Assembly (NCBI RefSeq): GCF_011762485.1 | Contig: NZ_JAAKGI010000003.1 | Span: 527,631 to 591,630, forward strand | DNA from: Yeosuana marina | GTDB taxonomy: Bacteria; Bacteroidota; Bacteroidia; Flavobacteriales; Flavobacteriaceae | Length of the DNA stretch: 64,000 nucleotides | Reading direction: 5' to 3' | Part shown: positions 1 to 9,474 of the stretch, in pieces | Position numbering within the stretch: position 1 is the first letter of the stretch | Layout of the letters: the number at the start of each line of letters is the position of its first letter | The notes under the pieces: model-generated | The model's input: only the letters and a program-made list of their open reading frames with translations | What the model was told of the DNA's origin: nothing | Databases searched by the model: none | Program-made: the position numbers and the translations under genes

Positions 1-996
1 AAAACCCCATTCTTCGCCAACGGTGCTAAAAATATAGTCTGTGTGTTGTTCTGGTACAAATTTACCAGTGGTTCGAGTACCTTCTAAAAATCCTTTCCCA
101 GTTAAACCGCCAGAACTTATAGCCTTTTCAGATTCGTTAAGATTATAAGCAAAGGTTTTTTTCATTCTTTCAAGTTTTGCAGGGTCTTGTTCAAGTCGTA
201 ACCAAAGACTTATGCGATCTTGTTGATGCGGTTGTAATACATGTTGATAAAAGAATCCAATACCAGAGGAAAGAACAATACAAGCAATTAAAATTAGTAA
301 TGGTTTAAAAATTGTAGGCTTCTTTTTTGTAAAAAAATAATTTCCAAAAATTAGTACTGCAGCAATAATAGACGTATACACAACTCCAAGTTTTAAAGCA
401 CAAACCGCAAGAATTACGGTTGCTATACCAATAGTTAAATAAATTTTTGGTAAACCTTCTCTATATAATACAAAAAAGAAAGCAGCGTAAACAATAGTAC
501 TTCCAGCATCATTTTGTAGTAAAACTAACAAAGCTGGTATGCAAAAGATAATGAAACTTTGTATTTGATCTTTAAATTTAGTAATGTCTGTATTTAAGTC
601 GCTTATATATTTGGCAACAGCTAGGGCTGTAGCAGTTTTAGCAAACTCACTAGGTTGAATCGTCATGCCGCCTATAGCGTACCAAGATGTGGCTCCATTA
701 ACATTTTTACCAAATACAAAAAGGCCAACAAGAGAAAGCATGGAAATTAAGTATATAATACTGGAAAAGCGTTCATAAAATTTGGCATCTATTGATAAGA
801 TGATAATAATTAAACCAAATGTTAAAAATATGAACATCAATTGTTTTCCAAAAGGTTCAGAAAGATTAAAATAATCTAGAGTTTCTCCAGAATGAGAGGC
901 AGATAAAATATTTAGCCAGCCAAAACCAACTAATAGAAGGAAAATGATAATTGTAATCCAATCAAATTTAAAATATCTGTGTGTATCTCTATTCAT
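1..996 (-). CDS. rodA: RodA, SEDS peptidoglycan glycosyltransferase (partial, C-terminus outside window)
   Basis: This is the polytopic SEDS partner of PBP2, which polymerises glycan strands during cell elongation. The reading frame begins MNRDTHRYFKFDW, stays open for 332 codons and runs off the left edge, so about 80-90 C-terminal residues are probably missing. Many hydrophobic segments are visible, and the family signature GATSWYAIGG followed by TIQPSEFAK sits near residues 110-130. Its ATG overlaps the TAA of mrdA upstream (TAATG), which implies translational coupling. It belongs to the same minus-strand operon as mreBCD and mrdA. The identity is secure from sequence and context; only the end is unseen. 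Confidence 0.93.
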   Translation of the reverse strand, partial: MNRDTHRYFKFDWITIIIFLLLVGFGWLNILSASHSGETLDYFNLSEPFGKQLMFIFLTFGLIIIILSIDAKFYERFSSIIYLISMLSLVGLFVFGKNVNGATSWYAIGGMTIQPSEFAKTATALAVAKYISDLNTDITKFKDQIQSFIIFCIPALLVLLQNDAGSTIVYAAFFFVLYREGLPKIYLTIGIATVILAVCALKLGVVYTSIIAAVLIFGNYFFTKKKPTIFKPLLILIACIVLSSGIGFFYQHVLQPHQQDRISLWLRLEQDPAKLERMKKTFAYNLNESEKAISSGGLTGKGFLEGTRTTGKFVPEQHTDYIFSTVGEEWGF

Positions 997-2921
997 TAAT
1001 CAGACAGGTTTGAAATTTTTGATTTTATGGATTTATCAATAGGAGTAACCTGTAGTGTTGTTTCTCCATTTATTTTGAATGGTTTTCCTGAATAAGGTTT
1101 GGCATATTCGTCTTCTAAACTATGACTTAAAATCCAGTCTTCCAAGTCTGTTCTAGTAATATGACCTTTAATATATTTTTCAATCATTAAACTAGCAATT
1201 TTACCTGCAAACCTACTTCCCCAATAACCGTTTTCAACAAATACAGCAATGGCTATTTTAGGATTGTCTTTTGGAGCAAATGCTACAAAGATAGAATGAT
1301 CTGTTAACTGAGTTTTAACCCCATCTATTTTAGTGTAGTTTTCTGCAGTACCTGTTTTTCCGCAGATGTCTATTCCAGGGACTCTTAAGTAGGTAGCAGT
1401 TCCTTTATTATATACATCGAACATTCCTTGAACAACGGGTTCAAAATTTTCTTTGTCTATAGTAGTGTATTTGGGAGTTGTATAATTTTCATCAATAGTA
1501 TCGCCTTCAATATTTTTAATGATGTGCGGCGTGTAAAAGTAGCCTCTATTTCCAATAGCAGCCACCATATTAGCCAATTGAATCGGTGTAGCTAAAACTT
1601 CACCTTGCCCAATAGCATTTGATATGTTGTAGGTAGAAGACCATCTGCCTTTTCCATACCATTTATCATAAAAAGCCCCATCTGGAATGTAGCCTTTGCT
1701 TCCTATTTTTAAATCATATCCCAAATAGTTTCCAAGACCAAAACTTTTTATGTGATTACTCCAAACGTTCATTCCTTTTGCAGGATCATCATATTTTTCA
1801 ATAATTCGTCTGTAAACATTACAAAAGTATGAGTTGCAAGATTGTGCAATACCATCATTCATGCTTAATGGACTGGGATGGCTATGACATCCTGTTAATC
1901 TTCGGCCATTGTAATAATATCCCATTCTACAACTAAATTTATCGTCGGTTGTAACAACGCCTTCCTGCAGTCCAACAAGCGCATTAAGAACTTTAAAAGG
2001 TGAGCCTGGAGGATATTGTGCCAATAAACTTCTGTCGTACAGAGGTTTTGAAATGGTGTCGTAATGCATTTTTGTATAGTTCTTAGACCTATTTCTGCCG
2101 ACTAATAAATTTGGATTATAACTGGGGGCTGAAACCATGGCTAATATTTCACCAGAGCTTGGCTCGATAGCAATGATGCCTCCTCGTTTATGCTTCATTA
2201 GTAGTTCTCCAAATTCTTGCAATTTAGAATCAATACTTATGGTTATATCTTTACCGGGTTCAGGTAAGGTATCATAAACACCATCTTTATAGGGGCCAAT
2301 ATCTCTGTTAAACCGGTCTTTCTGTATAAATTTAACACCTTTTTTTCCGCGTAAAATATCTTCATAAGATGCTTCTACACCTTGTTTTCCAATAAGGTCA
2401 CCCATTTTATAATAGGGGTGCTCTTTTATTATAGCATTATTTACTTCTCCTAAATCTCCTAAAACATTGGCTCCAATAGTAGTTTGGTAAAGACGAAGAG
2501 ATCGTTTTTGAATATAAAACCCTTCAAACTTTCTCATTTTTTCTTGTAAAACAGCGTAATCTTCTTTAGATAGATGTGCAATAAAAACAGAAGGCAGCCA
2601 AGGTGAATAATGATACGCTTTTTGATAAATATCTTTAAAACGATTTTTATCAATTTTTAATAATGAGCAAAACTCAAGTGTATCTAAAGGTTTGACTTCT
2701 CTTGGAATAAACATCACATCATACGATGGCTGGTTGGCAACCAGAAGTTCACCATTTCGGTCATATACAAAACCACGTTTTGGGTAGTCGTATACTTTTT
2801 TTATGGCATTATCTTCAAATAAATTATGGTTTTGAGCTGTATATACCTGAAGATAAAATAGTCTAAAAATAAATATAAGACCAACAATAGTAATAGATGC
2901 AAAGAGTAAAATTTTTCTCAT
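996..2921 (-). CDS. mrdA: Penicillin-binding protein 2 (elongasome transpeptidase)
   Basis: A class B penicillin-binding protein that crosslinks peptidoglycan in lateral wall growth together with RodA and MreBCD. There is one N-terminal membrane segment (residues 4-25), a PBP dimerisation region (about 45-215) and a transpeptidase domain (about 245-605). The three active-site motifs are present: SPFK at 307-310 with the nucleophilic serine, SCN at 361-363, and KTG at 522-524. Its length of 641 aa is normal. The start overlaps the end of mreD by 4 nt (ATGA) and the stop overlaps the rodA start, so the genes form one tight operon. Confidence 0.96.
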   Translation of the reverse strand: MRKILLFASITIVGLIFIFRLFYLQVYTAQNHNLFEDNAIKKVYDYPKRGFVYDRNGELLVANQPSYDVMFIPREVKPLDTLEFCSLLKIDKNRFKDIYQKAYHYSPWLPSVFIAHLSKEDYAVLQEKMRKFEGFYIQKRSLRLYQTTIGANVLGDLGEVNNAIIKEHPYYKMGDLIGKQGVEASYEDILRGKKGVKFIQKDRFNRDIGPYKDGVYDTLPEPGKDITISIDSKLQEFGELLMKHKRGGIIAIEPSSGEILAMVSAPSYNPNLLVGRNRSKNYTKMHYDTISKPLYDRSLLAQYPPGSPFKVLNALVGLQEGVVTTDDKFSCRMGYYYNGRRLTGCHSHPSPLSMNDGIAQSCNSYFCNVYRRIIEKYDDPAKGMNVWSNHIKSFGLGNYLGYDLKIGSKGYIPDGAFYDKWYGKGRWSSTYNISNAIGQGEVLATPIQLANMVAAIGNRGYFYTPHIIKNIEGDTIDENYTTPKYTTIDKENFEPVVQGMFDVYNKGTATYLRVPGIDICGKTGTAENYTKIDGVKTQLTDHSIFVAFAPKDNPKIAIAVFVENGYWGSRFAGKIASLMIEKYIKGHITRTDLEDWILSHSLEDEYAKPYSGKPFKINGETTLQVTPIDKSIKSKISNLSD

Positions 2922-3424
2922 TTAGTTTTTTTACTAAAAATAATAGTTACCAATACGCTTAGTATAATAGTAAATATACTTGAGAATAACGTTTTTTGTA
3001 GCAATAAAATTATTTTAGAAATGTTAAAGATTTCTAATGAAAATAGAATAAAGTGATGGATGAAAGTTAGTATGGTGATATACAACAATTTTGAAGCAAA
3101 ATCTACAGTATCAAATTTAATGGTTTGATATTCGTAAACGGTACCAAAGGTAAACTTTAATACCATGGGTCTTAAGTAAGCTATGGTAACACATGCGGCT
3201 GCATGAATACCACCAGAATCTAAAAACAAATCAATAGTTAATCCTAACAAAAAACTTAACAGAATAAATGACATTCTGTTATTCTTAGCGGGATATAATA
3301 AAATAAATAAGATATAAATATAGGGGTTTATATACCCCATAAAATTAATGTGGTTTAAAACTAATACTTGAACTAACACGAGTAAAATAAAGCGCGTAAT
3401 ATTTGAATACAGAGAATTATTCAT
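2918..3424 (-). CDS. mreD: Rod shape-determining protein MreD
   Basis: A small integral membrane component of the elongasome. The 168 residues are almost entirely hydrophobic, with about five membrane segments and a basic C-terminus (FSKKTK). MreD is poorly conserved in sequence, so the call depends mainly on size, topology and position between mreC and mrdA. It overlaps mreC by 8 nt and mrdA by 4 nt. Confidence 0.9.
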   Translation of the reverse strand: MNNSLYSNITRFILLVLVQVLVLNHINFMGYINPYIYILFILLYPAKNNRMSFILLSFLLGLTIDLFLDSGGIHAAACVTIAYLRPMVLKFTFGTVYEYQTIKFDTVDFASKLLYITILTFIHHFILFSLEIFNISKIILLLQKTLFSSIFTIILSVLVTIIFSKKTK

Positions 3425-4241
3425 TACTAACGTTTTTTAAAAGGTTAGTAATTTCTAAAACATCTTTGTTTTCAATAATATATACATGCTCAATATTAGT
3501 CATGTCGTTAAACAATTTAATGTTTATTTCGTAATAGTTCCTAGTGATATCTAGTTTGAAGTCATGAATAGTGCCTACGGGAATTCCTTTTGGAAAAATT
3601 GATGATATGCCCGATGTTACAATCGTATCTCCTATTTTAACAGGTGCAATTTTAGGAATATCAATCAATTGAGCGAAATAAGGCGATTTACCATTCCATG
3701 TTAAAGAACCATAATGATTGGTTTTTTTTAGTTGCGCACTTATTTTGCTAGTCGTGTTTAAAATAGAAATGATAGTTGAGTAATTTTTACTTGTATTATC
3801 AATAATGCCTACAATACCTTTAGTTGTGATAACTCCAAAATCTTCTTTAATGCTGTCTTTAGATCCTTTGTTTAAAAGTAATACGTTCTTTGAAGATGAA
3901 TAATTGTTTCGTATAACACTGGCTGTTTCAAAATGATACGGACTATTCAATAGTGAACTATCTAACTGGATAGAATCATTTTTTTCTGCAGAATTATATA
4001 AAAGTGATTTTAATCTATTGTTTTCTTCGGTTAAAAGTTCATTTTGAGTTTTTAAATCAAGATAGGTACTAATATCATTTACAGAATTGTAGATGCCCCC
4101 TGTTAAAAAGTTAGCAGAGTTAATAAACTTACTTTTATGATAAGAGTGTGTTTGAATAGTAAACGTCAAAGAAATAGAAAATAGCAACAAGAACAACAAA
4201 AACGTTTTGTTGCGTATTATAAAATTTACAATCTGTTGCAT
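3417..4241 (-). CDS. mreC: Rod shape-determining protein MreC
   Basis: A bitopic periplasmic scaffold that links the MreB cytoskeleton to PBP2. There is an N-terminal membrane anchor (residues about 12-30), a short coiled coil (about 60-78, rich in L, E and N), and two beta-barrel-type domains with the family-typical stretches VITTKGIVGII and GDTIVTSGISSIFPKGIPVG. The length (274 aa) is normal for the phylum. The gene lies 15 nt downstream of mreB and overlaps mreD. Confidence 0.94.
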   Translation of the reverse strand: MQQIVNFIIRNKTFLLFLLLFSISLTFTIQTHSYHKSKFINSANFLTGGIYNSVNDISTYLDLKTQNELLTEENNRLKSLLYNSAEKNDSIQLDSSLLNSPYHFETASVIRNNYSSSKNVLLLNKGSKDSIKEDFGVITTKGIVGIIDNTSKNYSTIISILNTTSKISAQLKKTNHYGSLTWNGKSPYFAQLIDIPKIAPVKIGDTIVTSGISSIFPKGIPVGTIHDFKLDITRNYYEINIKLFNDMTNIEHVYIIENKDVLEITNLLKNVSNE

Positions 4242-4256
4242 GTTTAATCAGTATGA

Positions 4257-5285
4257 CTATTTAATCAATACGCTTTTGTATTTAAGTAAATTTTTAAGTG
4301 TTATGCCAGTCCCTCTAACTACAGCTCGTAAGGGGTCTTCAGCAATATAAACAGGAAGGTCTGTTTTTTGAGATAAGCGTTTATCTAAACCTCTAAGCAT
4401 GGAGCCTCCACCTGCTAAATAAATACCTGTATTATAAATATCTGCAGCTAGTTCTGGAGGGGTTTGAGATAGTGTTTCCATAACAGCATCTTCAATCCTT
4501 AAAATAGATTTATCTAAAGCTTTAGCAATCTCTCTATAGGATATTTGAACTTGTTTAGGTTTTCCTGTCAACAAATCACGACCTTGAACACTCATGTCTT
4601 CTGGAGGTAATTCTAAATCTTCAGTAGCGGCACCAATTTGAATTTTAATTTTTTCAGCAGTACGCTCCCCTACATATAAGTTGTGTTGCGTACGCATATA
4701 ATATACGATATCATTGGTGAACACATCACCTGCAATTTTTACGGACTTATCACAAACAATTCCTCCTAAAGCAATCACAGCTATTTCGGTTGTACCACCA
4801 CCTATATCTACAACCATATTTCCTTTAGGTTGCATAATATCAACGCCAATACCAATAGCCGCAGCCATGGGTTCGTGAATTAAATAAACTTCTTTACCGT
4901 TAACACGTTCGCAAGATTCTTTTACAGCACGCATTTCCACTTCGGTAATTCCGGAAGGAATACAAACAACCATTCTAAGTGCAGGAGTAAAAAACTTCTT
5001 TTTTAATGCAGGAATATTTTTAATGAACAAACTAATCATCTGTTCAGATGCATCAAAGTCTGCAATAACTCCATCTTTCAATGGTCTTACAGTTTTAATA
5101 TTTTCGTGTGTTTTACCTTGCATTAAGCTGGCTTCCTGGCCAACAGCAATTATTTTACCAGAAATTCTATCACGTGCCACAATAGAAGGGCTATCGACCA
5201 CAACTTTGTCATTATGAATAATTAGGGTGTTTGCAGTACCTAAGTCTATTGCAATCTCTTCGGTCAAGAAGTCAAAAAAGCCCAT
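4257..5285 (-). CDS. mreB: Rod shape-determining protein MreB (bacterial actin)
   Basis: An actin-fold ATPase that forms membrane-associated filaments and directs cell-wall elongation. The phosphate-binding loops are clear: DLGTANTLI near residue 14, VVDIGGGTTEIAVIA near 158, and LAGGGSMLRGLD near 290. The sequence starts MGFFDFLTEEIAIDLG, as in other Bacteroidota MreB proteins, and the 342-aa length is typical. It is the first gene of mreB-mreC-mreD-mrdA-rodA, with an 87-nt gap from purH behind it. Confidence 0.98.
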   Translation of the reverse strand: MGFFDFLTEEIAIDLGTANTLIIHNDKVVVDSPSIVARDRISGKIIAVGQEASLMQGKTHENIKTVRPLKDGVIADFDASEQMISLFIKNIPALKKKFFTPALRMVVCIPSGITEVEMRAVKESCERVNGKEVYLIHEPMAAAIGIGVDIMQPKGNMVVDIGGGTTEIAVIALGGIVCDKSVKIAGDVFTNDIVYYMRTQHNLYVGERTAEKIKIQIGAATEDLELPPEDMSVQGRDLLTGKPKQVQISYREIAKALDKSILRIEDAVMETLSQTPPELAADIYNTGIYLAGGGSMLRGLDKRLSQKTDLPVYIAEDPLRAVVRGTGITLKNLLKYKSVLIK

Positions 5286-5372
5286 GTGCTATAACTAATT
5301 TTAAAGGTTTGTAACAAATGTTGTAAATGTAATAAAAGTTTAAAAGAAATAATATAATCTGTAATTTTATTA

Positions 5373-6905
5373 TTAATGCTTGAAATGACGGGTTCCAGTT
5401 AGTACCATAGCCACATTATTTTCATTACAATAATCAATACTTAATTGGTCTTTTATGGAGCCTCCTGGTTGAATAACAGAACTTATTCCTGCATGTTTTG
5501 CTATTTCTACACAATCAGGAAAAGGAAAAAATGCATCACTAGCCATAGCAGACCCTTTTAAATCAAAATTAAAAGTTTGTGCTTTATGGATAGCTTGGTT
5601 TAAGGCATCAACACGACTTGTTTGCCCTGTTCCGCTAGCTAATAGCTGTTTGTTTTTAGCCAAAACAATAGTATTAGATTTAGTGTGTTTGCAAATTTTA
5701 GAGGCAAAGATTAAATCTTCTAATTCTTCTTGTTTTGGCTTACTATTGGTCACATAAGTTAAACCTTCAATAGTATCTGTTATGTTATTTCTGTCTTGAA
5801 GCAAAATACCATTTAAACAACTTCTAACATTCATTTTTGGCATCTCTACATCATGAAGTATTAAAAGAATTCTGTTTTTCTTACCTTTTAAAATATCTAA
5901 GGCTTGTGAAGAAAAAGAAGGGGCAATAACTACCTCGCAAAATAAGCCATGAATTTCTTCTGCAGTTGCTTTATCAATTTCAGAATTGCTAATTAAAACA
6001 CCCCCAAAAGCAGACACAGGGTCACCAGCAAGTGCATCTAAATAAGCTTGATGTAGTGTGTCGCGTTGTGCTAAACCACAAGCATTATTGTGTTTTAAGA
6101 TAGCAAATGTAGGCGCATCATTTTTAAATTCTGACATCAAATTTACTGCCGCGTCAACATCTAATAAATTATTGTAACTCAGCTCTTTTCCGTGAAGTTT
6201 TGTGAAAATATCATCAAAGTTTCCAAAGAAAAATCCTCGTTGATGTGGGTTTTCACCGTAGCGTAATACTTTACCTTTAGTTTCGCTAATTTTTAAAGCA
6301 GCCTCATCGTGGTTTTTGTTGAAGTAATTAAAAATAGCGGTATCGTAATGTGATGATACATTAAAAGCTTTACCAGCAAAACGTCTTCTGTTTTCTTCAG
6401 AAATGCTTCCGTTGTTTTCAGAAATTAACTCTAAAAACTCAGCATAATCATCAACAGATGATACACAAATTACATCGGCATAATTTTTAGCAGCAGCTCG
6501 AATTAAAGAAATACCACCTATGTCAATTTTTTCAATAATATCTTGTTCATTAGCTCCAGAAGCAACGGTTTTTTCAAATGGGTATAAATCAACAATGACA
6601 ACATCAATTTGTGGAATATCAAATTCCGCTAATTCAGCAACATCACTATCGTTGTTTTGTCTATTTAAAATTCCTCCAAACACCTTGGGGTGTAATGTTT
6701 TTACACGACCACCCAGAATAGATGGGTAGGAGGTAACATCTTCAACAGGAATAACTCCGATGCCTAAATCATTAATAAATTTTTGGGTTCCACCAGTAGA
6801 ATACATGGTGACACCTTGTTCGTTTAACTTTTTTACAATCGGTTCTAATCCATCTTTGCTAAATACAGATATTAGCGCAGATTTAATAGTTTTTTCGTTA
6901 CTCAT
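5373..6905 (-). CDS. purH: Bifunctional AICAR formyltransferase / IMP cyclohydrolase
   Basis: Catalyses the last two steps of de novo purine synthesis: AICAR to FAICAR with 10-formyl-THF, then cyclisation to IMP. The N-terminal MGS-like cyclohydrolase domain (residues 1-195) carries STGGTQ and GGRVKTLHPKVFGGIL. The transformylase domain (about 200-510) carries KHNNACGLA, DPVSAFGGVL and ASDAFFPFPD, and ends GTRHFKH as in the family. The 510-aa length is standard. It reads toward mreB but is separated by 87 nt. A TACTTTTG promoter-like box lies about 96 nt upstream of the start. Confidence 0.97.
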   Translation of the reverse strand: MSNEKTIKSALISVFSKDGLEPIVKKLNEQGVTMYSTGGTQKFINDLGIGVIPVEDVTSYPSILGGRVKTLHPKVFGGILNRQNNDSDVAELAEFDIPQIDVVIVDLYPFEKTVASGANEQDIIEKIDIGGISLIRAAAKNYADVICVSSVDDYAEFLELISENNGSISEENRRRFAGKAFNVSSHYDTAIFNYFNKNHDEAALKISETKGKVLRYGENPHQRGFFFGNFDDIFTKLHGKELSYNNLLDVDAAVNLMSEFKNDAPTFAILKHNNACGLAQRDTLHQAYLDALAGDPVSAFGGVLISNSEIDKATAEEIHGLFCEVVIAPSFSSQALDILKGKKNRILLILHDVEMPKMNVRSCLNGILLQDRNNITDTIEGLTYVTNSKPKQEELEDLIFASKICKHTKSNTIVLAKNKQLLASGTGQTSRVDALNQAIHKAQTFNFDLKGSAMASDAFFPFPDCVEIAKHAGISSVIQPGGSIKDQLSIDYCNENNVAMVLTGTRHFKH

Positions 6906-7000
6906 TTTTAGTTGTGGTGTTTAAATTTTTGTTGCAAATGGTATAAGATTTTTTAAAATTCTATTGGTGTTAATATTTTGATGTGTAGATTTTTAAAATG

Positions 7001-7008
7001 CAAAAGTA
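7001..7008 (-). promoter_or_regulatory. Candidate -7 box for purH
   Basis: Read on the minus strand this is TACTTTTG, an exact match to the Bacteroidota -7 consensus TAnnTTTG. It lies about 96 nt upstream of the purH start. I see no convincing TTG box at the expected 19-nt distance, so this is a weak call. Confidence 0.35.
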
Positions 7009-7125
7009 ATTATTTAAAGCAAAATAATATAGTAGACATACGTTTTGTTTTCATTTTTTTGTAACTAATATTTTATTAAAACGTCTTACCTTTATCACAT
7101 TACTTTAGTTTAGAAAAATAAATTT

Positions 7126-8376
7126 ATGCTTGTTTACTTACGTCTTTTTAAAGAAAGTTTTTCGTTTGCTGTTAATGCTTTAAGAAACAATAAGTTACGA
7201 ACATTTCTGTCGTTAATTGGTGTTACAGTAGGTATATTTTCAATTATCGCTGTGTTAGCTGCTGTAGATTCTTTAGATAGAAGCATTAAAGGGCAACTAT
7301 CTGGCATAGACAAAAACACGATGTACATAACAAGGTTTTCCTTTGGTCCAACAAGTGTTCCAAGATGGGTGCGTGAAAATTTTCCTCAAACAGGTAGCGA
7401 AGATTACGAATTTATTAAACGAAATGTGCCCGATATAGATGCCTGTGCATTTGCCATTGTAGGGGGCGCGCAAACTATAAAATTTGAAGATAATACGGTT
7501 ACAAATGTTCCTGTAACACCCGTATCTAATGAAATATACGAAATAGATAACCTAAAATTATACAAAGGACGATTTTATAACGAAACTGAATCTAATAGCG
7601 GAGCACCCGTAATAGTACTAGGATATAATTTAGCCAACAACTTATTTGATACGGAAGAACCTGTTGGTAAAGTTATTAGGGTTTATGGCAGAAAATTAAC
7701 TGTTATTGGTGTGTTAGATAAATTTGGGGGACTTAATATGGATTCGCCCGATGAAAAGGCATTTGTTCCAGCAAATTTTGCCAGACGATTTATGAATATT
7801 GGAAATAAAGGCGCTTTAACCATGATTATGATTAAACCTAAACAAGGAATTGATATTGGTGCGTTTGAACAAGTTTTAAAACAAAAATACAGACGATTTA
7901 GAGGATTAAAGGATGGAGATATTGACAATTTTTTCATTAATAAACTGTCAGGCTTCACAGATTTAATAGATGGGATAATAAGTTTTATGAATATGGTTGG
8001 ATGGGTTATTAGCGGATTCTCTCTGTTAGTTGGAGGTTTTGGAATAGCCAATATTATGTTTGTGAGCGTTAAAGAGCGGACCAATTTGATTGGTATACAA
8101 AAAGCGATGGGCGCAAAAAACAAATTTATCTTATTTCAATTTTTGTTTGAAGCGGTTATTCTTGCTGTTATTGGTGGTCTAGTTGGTTTAGTGTTAGTCT
8201 GGATAGGAACACTTATTGGAACCGCACTAGCGGATGATTTTGAGTTTATTTTGTCCTTTAAAAATATGGTCTTAGGATTTTTTGTGTCAACTTTAATAGG
8301 ACTGATAGCGGGTATTTTACCAGCAAGTTCAGCCGCTAAACTAGACCCTGTTGAAGCTATAAGAACAGGAATGTAA
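7126..8376 (+). CDS. ABC transporter permease, MacB/FtsX type
   Basis: An inner-membrane permease of the type VII ABC (MacB-like) superfamily, whose members couple cytoplasmic ATP hydrolysis to periplasmic export or signalling. There is one N-terminal membrane segment (about 22-48, with the family-typical NALRNNKLRTFLSLIGVTVGI), a periplasmic core domain (about 50-270), and three C-terminal FtsX segments (about 285-405). It ends PASSAAKLDPVEAIRTGM, where the DPVEALR-like motif is diagnostic. No ATPase or adaptor gene is adjacent, so it is an orphan subunit here. The substrate is unknown. Confidence 0.9.
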   Translation: MLVYLRLFKESFSFAVNALRNNKLRTFLSLIGVTVGIFSIIAVLAAVDSLDRSIKGQLSGIDKNTMYITRFSFGPTSVPRWVRENFPQTGSEDYEFIKRNVPDIDACAFAIVGGAQTIKFEDNTVTNVPVTPVSNEIYEIDNLKLYKGRFYNETESNSGAPVIVLGYNLANNLFDTEEPVGKVIRVYGRKLTVIGVLDKFGGLNMDSPDEKAFVPANFARRFMNIGNKGALTMIMIKPKQGIDIGAFEQVLKQKYRRFRGLKDGDIDNFFINKLSGFTDLIDGIISFMNMVGWVISGFSLLVGGFGIANIMFVSVKERTNLIGIQKAMGAKNKFILFQFLFEAVILAVIGGLVGLVLVWIGTLIGTALADDFEFILSFKNMVLGFFVSTLIGLIAGILPASSAAKLDPVEAIRTGM

Positions 8377-8382
8377 AATTAG

Positions 8383-8841
8383 TTACAGCATTTCTTTTGC
8401 AATCTCAGCACATACAAACTCTAAAAAACGTTCATCATCTTCGGTAAACGGATCTGGCGTATTTGAATCGATATCAATTTGGCCAATATTATTTCTATTA
8501 ACAAAGATAGGAACTACTATTTCAGCTTTAACGGTTATACTGCATGCAATATAATTATCTTGAGCACTAACATCTGGAATTACAAAGTTTTCATTACTTA
8601 TCGCTACTTGACCGCAAATGCCTTTTCCAAAGGGAATAACGGTATGGTCGGTTGGGGCACCAACATAAGGCCCTAAAATAAGTTCTTCTTTATCACCATT
8701 TCTAAAATAAAAACCAACCCAGTTGTAATAATCTATACTAGTCTCCAATAATTTACAAACATCTAAAAGACGTTCATTTAAAGGGATTTTATTGTCAGAT
8801 ACAATGGATATAACTTGTGGTTTTAAAGTTTCAAAAATCAT
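8383..8841 (-). CDS. GAF-domain protein, probable free methionine-(R)-sulfoxide reductase
   Basis: A single GAF domain of 152 aa resembling the fRMsr family, which reduces free Met-(R)-O through cysteines in the GAF pocket. Family-like stretches are YYNWVGFYFR, LGPYVGAP, GKGICGQVA (Cys76) and NYIACSITVKAEIVVPI (Cys100), followed by GQIDIDSNTPDPFTEDD. E. coli MsrC uses three cysteines. Here I see the two equivalent to Cys94 and Cys118 or a similar pair, and no obvious third, so the resolving chemistry may differ. It is convergent with the upstream permease gene and divergent from xrtF. Confidence 0.85.
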   Translation of the reverse strand: MIFETLKPQVISIVSDNKIPLNERLLDVCKLLETSIDYYNWVGFYFRNGDKEELILGPYVGAPTDHTVIPFGKGICGQVAISNENFVIPDVSAQDNYIACSITVKAEIVVPIFVNRNNIGQIDIDSNTPDPFTEDDERFLEFVCAEIAKEML

Positions 8842-8922
8842 CTTTTAAAAGTTTTGGTAAAAGTATTCAAAAAGGCGTAAATTCGACAATCAATAGTTTC
8901 TTATTTTAAAGCTACTTATTTT

Positions 8923-9474
8923 TTGAAAGAACTTGTCATTAAATATAAATCGGTTATAAAGTTTATACTTACGTTTTTGTTAGTATACATATCTTTATCT
9001 GTGGTGTATAAATTCTACTTAGATGCTTCCAAGGATTCTCTATATTATCCTGATTATATAACCAATTTGGTTGCCGTACAGAGTGCAGATTTAATTGACA
9101 CAATGGGATATCATGTGCAAGTAGTACCGCATCCAGACGAGCCCTCAATGAAACTTATAATTAATAATGTATATCTAGCAAGAATTGTTGAAGGTTGTAA
9201 TTCCATTAGCGTTATCATCTTGTTTGTATCTTTTATTTTAGCGTTTTCTGGCAAGCCAAAACCAACGTTTTTATTTATTCTTTCTGGTAGTGTCATCATT
9301 TACGTTGTTAATCTTGTTCGTATTGCCGTGTTGTCTATTGGAATATATCATTACCCAGAGAAAAGTGAAATTTTACACACAGTAGTTTTTCCAGGAATCA
9401 TTTATGGAATAGTGTTTTTGCTATGGATAGTTTGGGTGAATCGATTTTCAAGCATGATTAAAAAAAATGAATAA
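8923..9474 (+). CDS. xrtF: Exosortase family protein XrtF
   Basis: A polytopic membrane cysteine protease-transpeptidase of the exosortase superfamily, the flavobacterial type F. The superfamily Cys-Arg-His triad fits Cys92 in EGCNSISVIILF, Arg133 in NLVRIAVLSIG and His152 in EILHTVVFPG. At 183 aa it is a minimal exosortase. The start appears to be TTG (KELVIKYKSVIKF follows), because no in-frame ATG lies before the first conserved segment. It overlaps the next gene by 8 nt. The substrates of XrtF are not established to my knowledge. Confidence 0.9.
   Translation: MKELVIKYKSVIKFILTFLLVYISLSVVYKFYLDASKDSLYYPDYITNLVAVQSADLIDTMGYHVQVVPHPDEPSMKLIINNVYLARIVEGCNSISVIILFVSFILAFSGKPKPTFLFILSGSVIIYVVNLVRIAVLSIGIYHYPEKSEILHTVVFPGIIYGIVFLLWIVWVNRFSSMIKKNE

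Noticed and set aside
7683..8123. Minus-strand ORF of 146 codons inside the permease
   Set aside because: It is a shadow of the FtsX-type permease, with no plausible start context.
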